Shown here one piece after another: positions 43,324 through 52,304 of a DNA stretch of 64,000 bases. A model generated the notes under the pieces. The model did no database searches. It was not told the origin of the DNA and worked only from the letters and a program-made list of their open reading frames with translations. This DNA is from Mycobacterium triplex (GTDB taxonomy: Bacteria > Actinomycetota > Actinomycetes > Mycobacteriales > Mycobacteriaceae). Made by a program: the position numbers and the translations under genes. The DNA lies in the NCBI RefSeq assembly GCF_000689255.1, contig NZ_HG964446.1, forward strand, positions 2,197,126-2,261,125. The letters are read 5' to 3'. Position 1 is the stretch's first letter; the number at the start of each line of letters is the position of its first letter.

Positions 43324-44988
43324 GTGGGCAGTTCGGATCGTCTGCTCGACGCACCGGCCCTGCGGGACTGGGCGCACACCGCGGTCAGCGACCTGATCAC
43401 CCACATCGACGAGATCAACCGCCTCAACGTCTTCCCGGTCGCCGACTCCGACACCGGGGCAAACATGCTGTTCACGATGCGGTCCGCGCTGGCCGAAGCC
43501 AACGCCGGCATCGGTGCCGACGGCGGCCCGCGATGCGTTGCCCGGGTGGCGTCCGCGCTGTCGGCAGGCGCGCTCAACGGCGCCCGCGGCAACTCCGGGG
43601 TGATCCTGTCGCAGATCCTGCGCGGTATCGCCGACGTCACCGCGACCGCGGCGGCCGAGTCCGGCGGTGAACTGTCGCACCTGGACGCGGTGCTGCTCGG
43701 GGCGGCGTTGCAGCGCGCCGTCGAGCTGGTCATCACCTCGATGGGCGGACAGGAAGTCCCGGGAACCATCGTCTCGGTGCTGCGCGCGGCCGCCGACGCC
43801 GTCGAGGAGTGCGCGAACGACGGGCTGGCCTCGGCGATCACCGCCGCGGGCGACGCCGCCGTCGTCGCGCTGGAAAAGACCCCGGAGCAGCTGGATGTGC
43901 TGGCCGACGCCGGTGCCGTGGACGCCGGCGGGCGGGGTTTGCTGGTCCTGCTCGATGCGCTGCGCTCGACGGTCGGCGGTCAGCCGCCCGCCCGCACGGT
44001 CTACGAGCTCTCGCCGCGCGCCCAACCCACGCCGGGCGCCACCGAACGGCCCGCGCCGCAGTTCGAGGTGATGTACGGGCTGGACGGCTGCGACGCCGCG
44101 GCCGCCGACCGTCTGCGACAGCGGCTCGAGGAACTGGGCGAATCCGTGGCGATCGCCGCCGCGCGGTCGGGCAGCTACTCCGTGCACGTGCACACCGACG
44201 ACGCCGGCGCCGCGGTCGAGGCCGGACTGGGAGCCGGGCGGCTGAGCCGGATCGTGATCTCGGCGCTGAGCTCCGGGGTCGTCGGGCTGCCCGCGGGCGG
44301 CTGGACCAAGGAACGGGCGGTGCTGGCCGTCGTGGACGGGGACGGGGCCGCCGAGCTGTTCGCCGGCGAGGGCGCTCACGTGTTGCAGCCCGCCCCGGAT
44401 GCGGGCGATCAGGCCACCGGCATCAGCGCCCACCAGCTGATGCGGGCCGTCGTCGACGCCGGTGCCGCGCAGGTGATGGTGCTGCCCAACGGCTATGTGG
44501 CCGCCGAGGAATTGGTGGCCGGCTGTACCGCGGCCATCGGCTGGGGCATCGACGTGGTGCCGATACCGACGGCGTCGATGGTGCAGGGATTGGCCGCGCT
44601 GGCCGTGCACGAGACGGACCGGCAGGCGGTCGACGACGGCTACACCATGGCCCGTGCCGCGGGCAGCGCTCGGTACGGATCGGTGCGCATCGCCACCGAA
44701 AGCGCGCTGACCTGGGCGGGTCGTTGTCAGCCGGGCGACGGCCTGGGCATCGCGGGAGACGAGGTGCTGATCGTGGCCGCCGACGCGGCGGGCGCCGCGA
44801 TCGGCTTGCTGGATCTGCTGTTGGCTTCCGGCGGTGACCTGGTGACCGTGCTGGTCGGTGCCGGCCTGGACGACGCGTCGGTCACCGGTGTGCTGCACGA
44901 GCACGTGCACGACCACCACCCGGGTACCGAGCTGGTGACCTACCGCACCGGCCATCGCGGCGACGCCCTACTGATCGGCGTCGAGTAG
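43324..44988 (+). CDS. DAK2/FakA-family kinase-like protein
   Basis: A 554-residue protein. The N-terminal DhaL domain has NRLNVFPVADSDTGANM (Mg/ATP-binding aspartates) and GARGNSGVILSQILRG. The C-terminal half is the FakA-type domain (HVHTDDAGAAVEAG near the middle). In Firmicutes FakA phosphorylates fatty acids carried by FakB; in mycobacteria the role is not settled. The GTG at 43324 has GGAGG upstream. As I recall, M. tuberculosis splits this region into Rv2975c and Rv2974c; here it is one frame. recG follows after 2 bases. Confidence 0.87.
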   Translation: MGSSDRLLDAPALRDWAHTAVSDLITHIDEINRLNVFPVADSDTGANMLFTMRSALAEANAGIGADGGPRCVARVASALSAGALNGARGNSGVILSQILRGIADVTATAAAESGGELSHLDAVLLGAALQRAVELVITSMGGQEVPGTIVSVLRAAADAVEECANDGLASAITAAGDAAVVALEKTPEQLDVLADAGAVDAGGRGLLVLLDALRSTVGGQPPARTVYELSPRAQPTPGATERPAPQFEVMYGLDGCDAAAADRLRQRLEELGESVAIAAARSGSYSVHVHTDDAGAAVEAGLGAGRLSRIVISALSSGVVGLPAGGWTKERAVLAVVDGDGAAELFAGEGAHVLQPAPDAGDQATGISAHQLMRAVVDAGAAQVMVLPNGYVAAEELVAGCTAAIGWGIDVVPIPTASMVQGLAALAVHETDRQAVDDGYTMARAAGSARYGSVRIATESALTWAGRCQPGDGLGIAGDEVLIVAADAAGAAIGLLDLLLASGGDLVTVLVGAGLDDASVTGVLHEHVHDHHPGTELVTYRTGHRGDALLIGVE

Positions 44989-44990
44989 CC

Positions 44991-47219
44991 GTGGCGTCGT
45001 GCAGCGATCGGCTGGACTACGTGCTGGGCGCCAAGGCCGCGAAGTCGCTCGACGAGGTGTTCGGCATCCGGACGGTCGACGACCTGCTGCGCCACTACCC
45101 GCGCAGCTACACCGAGACCGCCGCGAAATGGGATGCCCGAGAGGGTGGGGCCGAGCGGCCGGAAGTGGGTCAGCACATCACCCTCGTCGACACGATCACC
45201 GGCACCCACTCGTTCCCGATGAAGAAGAACCCGAAGCGCAAATGCCTGCGCATCACCGTGGGCTCCGGACGCAGCAAGGTGACCGCGACGTTCTTCAACG
45301 CGGATTACATCAGCAAGGGCCTCACCGAGGGCACCCGGGTGATGCTGTCCGGTGAAGTCGGCTACTTCAGAAACGCGATGCAGCTGACGCACCCGGACTT
45401 TCTCATCCTGAATTCGGCGAGTGGACGCAACCGCGGCAGCAAATCGCTGAAAACCATCGCCGACACCGCGCCGGCGCTGCGCGGCGAGGAACTGATGTCG
45501 GCGTTCGACGGCCACTTCTTTCCGATCTACCCGGCCAGCACCAAGCTGCAGAGCTGGGACATCTATGCCTGCATTCGCCAAGTGCTCGAGGTCCTCGACC
45601 CGGTGATCGACCCGCTGCCCGGCGAGCTGCTCGCCGAACACGATCTGATGGCCGAAGACGATGCGCTGCGCGCGATCCATCTGGCCGAGGACGACGCGAC
45701 GCGCCGCCGTGCGCGCGAGCGGTTGACGTTCGACGAAGCCGTCGGCTTGCAATGGGCGCTGGCGTCGCGTCGGCACGGCGAGCTGTCGCAATCGGGGCCT
45801 CCGGCGCCCCGACAGTCAGCCGGTTTGGCAGCAGAACTATTGCAGCGCTTGCCCTTTGAGCTGACGGCAGGACAGCGCGAGACGCTCGACGTGCTATCCG
45901 GGGCGCTGGCGGCCAATCGCCCGATGAACCGGCTGCTGCAGGGCGAGGTCGGGTCGGGAAAGACGATCATCGCGGTGCTGGCGATGCTGCAGATGGTGGA
46001 CGCGGGTTACCAGTGCGCGCTGCTGGCCCCGACGGAAGTCCTTGCCGCACAGCATCTTCGGTCGATCAACGACGTGCTCGGCCCGCTCGCGATGGCCGGC
46101 CAGCTGGGCGGGGCCGACAACGCAACGCGGGCCGCGCTGCTGACCGGATCGATGACGACCGCGCAGAAGAACCAGGTACGCCGCGAGATCGCCGGTGGTG
46201 AGGTGGGCATCGTCATCGGCACGCATGCCCTGCTGCAGGACGTGGTGCAATTTCAGAACCTGGGCATGGTCGTCGTCGACGAGCAACACCGATTCGGTGT
46301 CGAGCAACGAGATCAGTTGCGCGCCAAGGCCCCCGAGGGCATCACGCCGCACCTGCTGGTGATGACGGCGACGCCGATCCCGCGCACCGTCGCGCTGACC
46401 GTCTTCGGCGACCTGGAAACCTCGACGCTGCGCGAGCTGCCGCGCGGTCGCCAGCCCATCACCAGCAACGTCATATTCGTCAAGGACCAACCCGCCTGGC
46501 TCGATCGCGCCTGGCAGCGCATCCGTGAGGAGGTCGCGGCCGGCCGGCAGGCCTACGTGGTGGCGCCCCGCATCGACGAGACCGACGAGCCGGAGAAGAA
46601 GGAGGACAACGCGCGACCGACCGAAACCGCCGAAGGGTTGTTCGAGAGGTTGCGCTCCGGTGAGCTGTCGAACCTGCGGCTGGGGCTGATGCACGGACGG
46701 TTGCCCGCCGACGAGAAGGACGCCGCGATGGCGGCTTTCCGCAGCGGCCAGACCGATGTGCTGGTGTGCACCACCGTCATCGAGGTCGGTGTCGATGTCC
46801 CCAACGCCACGGTCATGTTGGTGATGGACGCCGACCGGTTCGGGATCAGTCAGTTGCATCAGCTGCGTGGCCGCATCGGCCGCGGCCGGCATCCGAGCCT
46901 GTGCCTGCTGGCCACCTGGAGTTCGCCGGAATCGCCCGCCGGCCGGCGCCTGCGTGCCGTCGCCGGGACCCTGGATGGTTTCGCCCTTTCCGAGCTGGAT
47001 CTCAAAGAGCGACGGGAGGGAGATGTGCTGGGCCGCAACCAGTCCGGCCGGGCGATCAATCTGCGGTTGCTGTCGCTGGCCGACCATCTGGCGTACATCG
47101 AAGCGGCGCGGGACTTCTGCACCCGGACGTATGAGGCTGACAGCCAGAACACCGGATTGGCTGCGCTGGCAGCGCGGTTCACCGATACCGATCGCATCGA
47201 ATACCTGGACAAGTCGTGA
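44991..47219 (+). CDS. recG: ATP-dependent DNA helicase RecG
   Basis: A 742-residue superfamily 2 helicase that remodels stalled forks and Holliday junctions. An N-terminal wedge/OB domain is followed by Walker A GEVGSGKT near residues 319-326 and the box II VVVDEQHRFGVEQR. Later motifs are MTATPIPRTVALT, QLHQLRGRIGRGRH and the C-terminal KERREGDVLGRNQSG. The GTG lies 2 bases after the fakA-like stop, so the two are coupled. Confidence 0.95.
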   Translation: MASCSDRLDYVLGAKAAKSLDEVFGIRTVDDLLRHYPRSYTETAAKWDAREGGAERPEVGQHITLVDTITGTHSFPMKKNPKRKCLRITVGSGRSKVTATFFNADYISKGLTEGTRVMLSGEVGYFRNAMQLTHPDFLILNSASGRNRGSKSLKTIADTAPALRGEELMSAFDGHFFPIYPASTKLQSWDIYACIRQVLEVLDPVIDPLPGELLAEHDLMAEDDALRAIHLAEDDATRRRARERLTFDEAVGLQWALASRRHGELSQSGPPAPRQSAGLAAELLQRLPFELTAGQRETLDVLSGALAANRPMNRLLQGEVGSGKTIIAVLAMLQMVDAGYQCALLAPTEVLAAQHLRSINDVLGPLAMAGQLGGADNATRAALLTGSMTTAQKNQVRREIAGGEVGIVIGTHALLQDVVQFQNLGMVVVDEQHRFGVEQRDQLRAKAPEGITPHLLVMTATPIPRTVALTVFGDLETSTLRELPRGRQPITSNVIFVKDQPAWLDRAWQRIREEVAAGRQAYVVAPRIDETDEPEKKEDNARPTETAEGLFERLRSGELSNLRLGLMHGRLPADEKDAAMAAFRSGQTDVLVCTTVIEVGVDVPNATVMLVMDADRFGISQLHQLRGRIGRGRHPSLCLLATWSSPESPAGRRLRAVAGTLDGFALSELDLKERREGDVLGRNQSGRAINLRLLSLADHLAYIEAARDFCTRTYEADSQNTGLAALAARFTDTDRIEYLDKS

Positions 47220-47257
47220 CGCGCCAGCGACGATGCAGAGCGGAGCGATGAGGAGAA

Positions 47258-47980
47258 GTGGCGCAAGTGAATCGCAAAGTGCTGCTGTGGTTGTCGGCGG
47301 CCGCGCTGCTCGCCGTACTGGTCGCCTATCAGACGCTGGGGTCCACGGCCGCCAAGCACGCGGAGGTCGCCGCGCGCGCCGACGTGCCCACGGTGGTGCC
47401 GGGAACCGATGTGCTGGCCGGCATTGCGGTGGCACCACTTCGGGTGCACCGCTACGACTACCGTCGGGCGGCCTTCGGCGATTCGTGGGACGACGACAAC
47501 GACGCGCCGGGCGGCCACAACGGATGTGACACGCGCGACGACATCCTCGACCGCGACCTCGTCGACAAGACCTACGTGGCGATCAAGCGCTGCCCCAGCG
47601 CCGTGGCCACCGGCACCCTGCACGACCCCTATACCAACACCACCATCGCGTTCCAGCGGGGCGCCAAGGTCGGCGAATCGGTCCAGATCGACCACATCGT
47701 CCCGCTCGCCTACGCCTGGGACATGGGAGCTTTCGGCTGGCCGGATCCCGAGCGGCTGCGCTTCGCCAACGATCCGGCCAACCTGCTGGCCGTGCAGGGT
47801 CAGGTCAATCAGGACAAGGGGGACCTGCCGCCCGCTTCGTGGATGCCGCCGAACAAGGCCTTCGCCTGCCAGTACGCGATGCAGTTCATCGCGGTGCTGC
47901 GGGGTTATCAGCTGCCGGTGGATCAGGCGTCGGCCGGTGTGCTGCGTCAGGCCGCGGCCACTTGCCCGACGGGGTCGTGA
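47258..47980 (+). CDS. HNH-type nuclease-like protein (DUF1524/GmrSD C-terminal type), membrane-anchored or secreted
   Basis: A 240-residue protein with an N-terminal hydrophobic segment (LLWLSAAALLAVLVAYQ) acting as signal or anchor. The motif QIDHIVPLAYAWDMGA plus NLLAVQGQVNQDKGD is a His-Asn-type ββα-metal nuclease core of the DUF1524 group. Three cysteines (GCDTRDD, KRCPSA, FACQYA) fit an extracytoplasmic protein. It corresponds to Rv2972c. The substrate is unknown. Its stop is 11 bases from the convergent aldo/keto reductase. Confidence 0.85.
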   Translation: MAQVNRKVLLWLSAAALLAVLVAYQTLGSTAAKHAEVAARADVPTVVPGTDVLAGIAVAPLRVHRYDYRRAAFGDSWDDDNDAPGGHNGCDTRDDILDRDLVDKTYVAIKRCPSAVATGTLHDPYTNTTIAFQRGAKVGESVQIDHIVPLAYAWDMGAFGWPDPERLRFANDPANLLAVQGQVNQDKGDLPPASWMPPNKAFACQYAMQFIAVLRGYQLPVDQASAGVLRQAAATCPTGS

Positions 47981-47991
47981 CGGCCGACTGC

Positions 47992-48843
47992 CTAGATGCC
48001 TTCGTAGGTCTCGGGGTCCGGGCGTAGCCGGGTTCCGTCATTGAGCGCGTTGATCGCGTCCATGTGCTCGGCTGCCAATTCGAAATCGAACACGTCGAAG
48101 TTGGAAGCGATGTGCTCGGGATTGCCCGAGCGGAAGATGGCCGCGTTACCCAATTGCAGGTTCCAGCGCAGCAGCACCTGCGAAGCCGTCTTGCCGTATT
48201 CGCTCGCGACCGAGGTCACGGTCGGGTTGTCGTTCAGCTTGCCCAGTGCCAGCGGCGTATAGGCCTGCGTCACGACAGTGTGCTGAGCGTTGGTCTTGCG
48301 CATGTCGTCTTGATTGAGCAGCGGGTGCAGTTCGATCTGATTCACCGCCGGCGTGGTGAAGACCAGGTCGATGACCATCTCCAGGTATTCCGCGGTGAAG
48401 TTGGCGACACCGATGGAGCGGGTGTGTCCGGTCGAGCGGAGCTGGAGCAGCCCGGCGAAGGAATCCACATACTTGCCGTGCGCAGCGGCCGGCCAGTGAA
48501 TCAGGTACAGGTCGAGGTAATCCAGGCCCAGTCGCTCCAGGCTGGCTTCGCACGCATCCTGTGCGCCCTTGAGTCCTTGGTCGGCGGTGGAGAGCTTGGT
48601 GGTGACGAACAGCTCCGCCCGGGGAATCCCCGAGGCCGCGATCGCGCGACCGACGGCCGCTTCGTTGCCGTACGCCTTGGCGGTGTCGATCAGTCGGCAG
48701 CCGGACGCCAGCGCCGCCGAGATGGCACGTTCGGTCTCGTCGTCCGATAAATCGGCGACGCCGAGGCCCAGCACCGGCATCGTGTTTTCGTCATTGAGAG
48801 TGATCGAGGGCACGGCGAGGCCCGCGTCGCCAGTCAACGTCAT
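47992..48843 (-). CDS. Aldo/keto reductase
   Basis: A 283-residue AKR barrel that reduces aldehydes or ketones with NADPH. The catalytic tetrad is visible as Asp and Tyr in DTAKAYGNE, Lys in FVTTKL and His in LYLIHWP. It corresponds to Rv2971. It is immediately downstream (0 bases) of a second, similar AKR gene on the same strand. An AGGTAGGTGA ribosome site precedes its ATG inside the upstream gene's end. Confidence 0.9.
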   Translation of the reverse strand: MTLTGDAGLAVPSITLNDENTMPVLGLGVADLSDDETERAISAALASGCRLIDTAKAYGNEAAVGRAIAASGIPRAELFVTTKLSTADQGLKGAQDACEASLERLGLDYLDLYLIHWPAAAHGKYVDSFAGLLQLRSTGHTRSIGVANFTAEYLEMVIDLVFTTPAVNQIELHPLLNQDDMRKTNAQHTVVTQAYTPLALGKLNDNPTVTSVASEYGKTASQVLLRWNLQLGNAAIFRSGNPEHIASNFDVFDFELAAEHMDAINALNDGTRLRPDPETYEGI

Positions 48844-49689
48844 TCACCTACCTGTGAAACTGAAGGTTCGTGGATCGGGACCAAGCCGAGTTCCGTCGTC
48901 GAGCGAGGAAATCGTCGCCATTTCCTTGGCGCTGAGTTCGAAATCGAACACGTCGAAGTTGCTCGCAATCCGTGCAGGGTTCACCGACTTGGGGATCACG
49001 ATATTACCGAGCTGAATATGCCATCTGATCAACACCTGGGCGGGTGTCCGCCCACATCCTTCGGCAACGCCGGTGACGGTCGGATGTGTCAGCAGCGCCC
49101 CCTGCCCCAGCGGTGCCCACGCCTCGGTCGCGATTCCGTGCTGGGCGTGCACCTTTCGCAATTCCGTCTGCGGAAAACGAGGGTGAAGCTCGATCTGATT
49201 GACCGCGGGAACAATGCCGGTGGTGTCGATCAGAACCATCAGGTGTTCGGGCTCGAAATTGCTGACTCCGATGGAGCGGATCCGGCCCTGGTCGCGCAGA
49301 TGGGCGAACGCCTTGAAGGTTTCGACGAACTTTCCCAGCGCCGGCATCGGCCAATGAACCAGGTAGAGATCGAGATAGTCGAGGCCCAGCCGGTCCATGC
49401 TGGCGTCGAAGGCCGTCAACGTGCTGTCGTAACCCTGCTCGGAGTTCCACAGTTTGGTCACCACGTAGAGTTGATCGCGCGGCACGTCGGATTCGGCAAC
49501 CGCACGCCCGGTCTCCCGTTCATTGCGGTAGGCGGCGGCGGTGTCGATATGCCGGTACCCGGCTTGCAGCGCTGCACTCACCGCCTGCTCGGTCTCGGCC
49601 GGAGGGACCTGGAAGACTCCGAACCCGACGGCGGGGATCGCATGACCGTCATTGAGGGTGACTACGTTTTTTTCAAGGGGGCCGGACAT
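48844..49689 (-). CDS. Aldo/keto reductase, tandem paralog
   Basis: A 281-residue AKR with the tetrad in DTAAAYRNERE, VVTKLW and LYLVHWPMP. It shares blocks such as NFDVFDFEL and DGTRL with its neighbour, which points to an old duplication. The ATG at 49689 overlaps the ATG of divergent lipN (CATG), and no ribosome site is visible upstream of it. No alternative start keeps the conserved VVTLNDGHAIPAVGFG, so the overlap seems real. In M. tuberculosis I recall only one AKR here. Confidence 0.88.
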   Translation of the reverse strand: MSGPLEKNVVTLNDGHAIPAVGFGVFQVPPAETEQAVSAALQAGYRHIDTAAAYRNERETGRAVAESDVPRDQLYVVTKLWNSEQGYDSTLTAFDASMDRLGLDYLDLYLVHWPMPALGKFVETFKAFAHLRDQGRIRSIGVSNFEPEHLMVLIDTTGIVPAVNQIELHPRFPQTELRKVHAQHGIATEAWAPLGQGALLTHPTVTGVAEGCGRTPAQVLIRWHIQLGNIVIPKSVNPARIASNFDVFDFELSAKEMATISSLDDGTRLGPDPRTFSFTGR

Positions 49690-50806
49690 GACACAGAGTC
49701 TGCCAGGCGCACCGGACCTGCATGTCGACGCCAAGCGTGGATCGACTCGCTGGGCGACTCGCATGCAGGACGTGGTCACCACCGTGGGCGTCAAGGCCAT
49801 TCCGTGGATCCCGACCCCCGCCAAGCGGGTCATGTTCGGCGGCCGGTCGATCATCATCGACGGCAACACGCTCGATCCCACCCTGCAGCTGATGCTGTCC
49901 GGTCTGCGGCTTGGCGGTATCGACGGCTTGGCCGTCAACGGCGACCCGGTGGCGTCGCGGGCGCTGATGCGACAGTCGCTGCTGTCGCTGCCCGGTCCCC
50001 AGATTCACGTCATGGTCGACGACCTGACGATTCCCGGGCCCGCAGGCGGCATCGGGGCGCGGCACTACCGACCGGCCAGCGGCGACGCCACCGATTTGCT
50101 GGTCTTCTACCATGGCGGCGGCTGGGTGCTCGGCGACCTGGACACCGCCGACGCGCTGTGCCGGTTGACCTGCCGTGACGCCGGTGTGCACGTGTTGTCG
50201 ATCGACTACCGGCTGGCCCCCGAGCATCCGGCGCCGGCGGCGATCGACGACGCCTACGCCGCGTTCAAGTGGGCCTGGGAGCATGCCGGCGAACTCGGCG
50301 CCGCTCCCGGGCGTGTCGCGGTGGGCGGAGACAGCGCGGGCGGCAACCTGGCCGCGCTGGTGTGCCAGCTGACCCGCGCCGAGGATGGCCCGGCGCCGCT
50401 GCTGCAGTGGTTGATCTATCCGCGCACCGACTTCACCGCGCAGACCCGGTCGCTGAGCCTGTTCGCCCGCGGTTTCCTGTTGACCAAGCGGGACATCGAC
50501 TGGTTCACCGCCCAGTACCTGCGCGGTACCGGCATCGACGCGTCGGACCCGCGGGTGTCGCCGCAGCTGGCCGGGTCGCTGTCCGGGCTGGCGCCCGCGC
50601 TGATCGCCGTCGCGGGATTCGACCCGTTGCGCGACGAAGGTGAGCGCTACGCGACGGCGCTGCAGGCGGCCGGCACCGCGGTGGATTTGCGGCGCCTGGG
50701 TTCGCTGACGCACGGTTTCGCCAGCCTGTTTCAGCTCGGGGGCGGCAGCGCGGCCGCAACCAGCGATCTGATTTCTGCCCTGCGCGCGCACCTGAGCCGG
50801 GCTTGA
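49688..50806 (+). CDS. lipN: Esterase/lipase of the hormone-sensitive-lipase family
   Basis: A 372-residue alpha/beta hydrolase. The oxyanion motif HGGGWVLGD and nucleophile elbow GDSAGGNLA (Ser216) are family IV hallmarks. The acid is probably Asp in AGFDPLRDEG and the base His in LTHGFASL. It corresponds to LipN (Rv2970c), an esterase active on short acyl chains. AAGGGGG lies 6 bases before the ATG, which supports this start. An in-frame TTG at 49652 is less likely. It is divergent from the AKR pair with overlapping start codons. Confidence 0.92.
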   Translation: MTQSLPGAPDLHVDAKRGSTRWATRMQDVVTTVGVKAIPWIPTPAKRVMFGGRSIIIDGNTLDPTLQLMLSGLRLGGIDGLAVNGDPVASRALMRQSLLSLPGPQIHVMVDDLTIPGPAGGIGARHYRPASGDATDLLVFYHGGGWVLGDLDTADALCRLTCRDAGVHVLSIDYRLAPEHPAPAAIDDAYAAFKWAWEHAGELGAAPGRVAVGGDSAGGNLAALVCQLTRAEDGPAPLLQWLIYPRTDFTAQTRSLSLFARGFLLTKRDIDWFTAQYLRGTGIDASDPRVSPQLAGSLSGLAPALIAVAGFDPLRDEGERYATALQAAGTAVDLRRLGSLTHGFASLFQLGGGSAAATSDLISALRAHLSRA

Positions 50807-50886
50807 TTTGCTCGAGCGCGTTCGCCGGTAATCTAGAAGCGCCGTCTTCCGCCAGCCGACCCATACACAGAAGGATCACCGAGCCT

Positions 50887-51654
50887 GTGGCCGACAAATC
50901 GAAACGTCCCCCCCGATTCGACCTGAAGGCGTCAGACGGAAAGTCCGGCCGGCTCATTCAGATCGGGGGGACCGCGTTCATCATCGTCTTCGCGGTCGCG
51001 CTGGTGTTCTACATCGTGACGTCGCATCACGACAAGAAGAGCGGCGTCGCCGGTCAGGGCGACACCGTCCGGGTGACGTCGAGCAAGGTGGTCAACCAAC
51101 CCGGGACCAACAATCCCAAGGCGGTGGTGACCTTCTACGAGGACTTCCTGTGCCCGGCCTGCGGCAACTTCGAGCGCACCTTCGGGCCGACGGTCTCCAA
51201 GCTGATCGACTCCGGCGCCATTGCGGCCGACTACGCCATGGTGGCCATTCTCGACAGCTCCAAGAACCAGAACTACTCGTCGCGAGCGGGCGCGGCGGCC
51301 CTGTGCGTCGCCGACGAGAACATGGATGCGTTCCGTCGTTTCCACACCGCGCTGTTCAGCAGCGGTATCCAGCCGGACGAGCGGGGCCCCAAGTTCCCCG
51401 ATAACGCGAAATTGATCGAGCTGGCGCGCGAAGCCGGGGTCGTCGGCAAGGTGCCGGACTGCATCAACAGCGGGAAGTACCTGTCCAAGGTCACCGGGGA
51501 AGCCTCGAACGCGGGCATCACCGCGACCCCGACGATCAAGATCAACGGCGAGAACTACGACCCGTCGACACCGGATGCGTTGGTCGCCAAGATCAAGACC
51601 ATCGTCGGTGACGTTCCGGGCATCGACGCACCCGTTCCTCCCGCGGGTTCGTGA
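50887..51654 (+). CDS. DsbA-like thiol:disulfide oxidoreductase, membrane-anchored
   Basis: A 255-residue protein, the length of Rv2969c. One N-terminal transmembrane segment (AFIIVFAVALVFYIVTS) is followed by a thioredoxin/DsbA fold outside the membrane. The active site is CPAC (Cys89, Cys92). A second cysteine pair (LCVADE and PDCINSG) may form a structural disulfide. It oxidises exported proteins and is re-oxidised by VKOR, whose gene overlaps its stop. The GTG start was set by the conserved VADKSKRPPRFDLK. Confidence 0.93.
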   Translation: MADKSKRPPRFDLKASDGKSGRLIQIGGTAFIIVFAVALVFYIVTSHHDKKSGVAGQGDTVRVTSSKVVNQPGTNNPKAVVTFYEDFLCPACGNFERTFGPTVSKLIDSGAIAADYAMVAILDSSKNQNYSSRAGAAALCVADENMDAFRRFHTALFSSGIQPDERGPKFPDNAKLIELAREAGVVGKVPDCINSGKYLSKVTGEASNAGITATPTIKINGENYDPSTPDALVAKIKTIVGDVPGIDAPVPPAGS

Positions 51655-52295
51655 CGGTCGCGGTGTCGGCCGACCCCGCCGAGCGATCCGGCGACCCGGC
51701 ACCGGCTTCGACGCGTGACGTGCGAGTGCCGACGCTCAGCGCGTGGTGGCTGCTGATCGCCGGGGTGGTCGGGCTGTTCTCCTCCATGACCCTGACCGTC
51801 GAAAAGATCGACATTCTGGAGAACCCGTCGTACGTGCCGCCGTGCAACATCAACCCGATCATCTCGTGCGGGTCGGTGATGGCCACCCCGCAGGAGTCGG
51901 TGTTCGGCTTTCCCAACCCGCTGCTGGGCATCGTGGGCTTCACCCTGGTGTTGGTCGTCGGCGTCCTGGCGGTGACGAAAGTGCCTATACCCCAATGGTT
52001 TTGGTTTGCGCTGGCAGCCGGTCTGCTGGTCGGCGCGGGGTTTGTGCACTGGTTCATCTTCCAGAGTCTGTACCGGATCGGGGCGTTGTGCCCGTACTGC
52101 ATGGTGGTCTGGTCGCTCATCATCACGCTGCTGGTGGTGGTCGGGTCCATCGCGTTTCGCCCGATGCTCGACGGCGGCAGCACCGCGGTGCGGCTGCTCT
52201 ATCAATGGCGGTGGTCGCTCACCGCGCTATGGTTTACCGCCGTGTTTCTACTGATCATGGTGCGGTTCTGGGACTATTGGTCGACGCTTCTGTAA
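51651..52295 (+). CDS. Vitamin K epoxide reductase-family disulfide-generating membrane protein
   Basis: A 214-residue integral membrane protein with about five hydrophobic segments. It carries the VKOR active site CPYC (Cys147, Cys150) and the shuttle pair Cys65 and Cys73 in CNINPIISC. It passes electrons from DsbA to menaquinone, replacing DsbB in mycobacteria. It corresponds to Rv2968c. The GTG overlaps the dsbA-like stop (GTGA). pyc follows 9 bases after the stop. Confidence 0.94.
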   Translation: MTVAVSADPAERSGDPAPASTRDVRVPTLSAWWLLIAGVVGLFSSMTLTVEKIDILENPSYVPPCNINPIISCGSVMATPQESVFGFPNPLLGIVGFTLVLVVGVLAVTKVPIPQWFWFALAAGLLVGAGFVHWFIFQSLYRIGALCPYCMVVWSLIITLLVVVGSIAFRPMLDGGSTAVRLLYQWRWSLTALWFTAVFLLIMVRFWDYWSTLL

Positions 52296-52304
52296 GGAGT
52301 CGCA

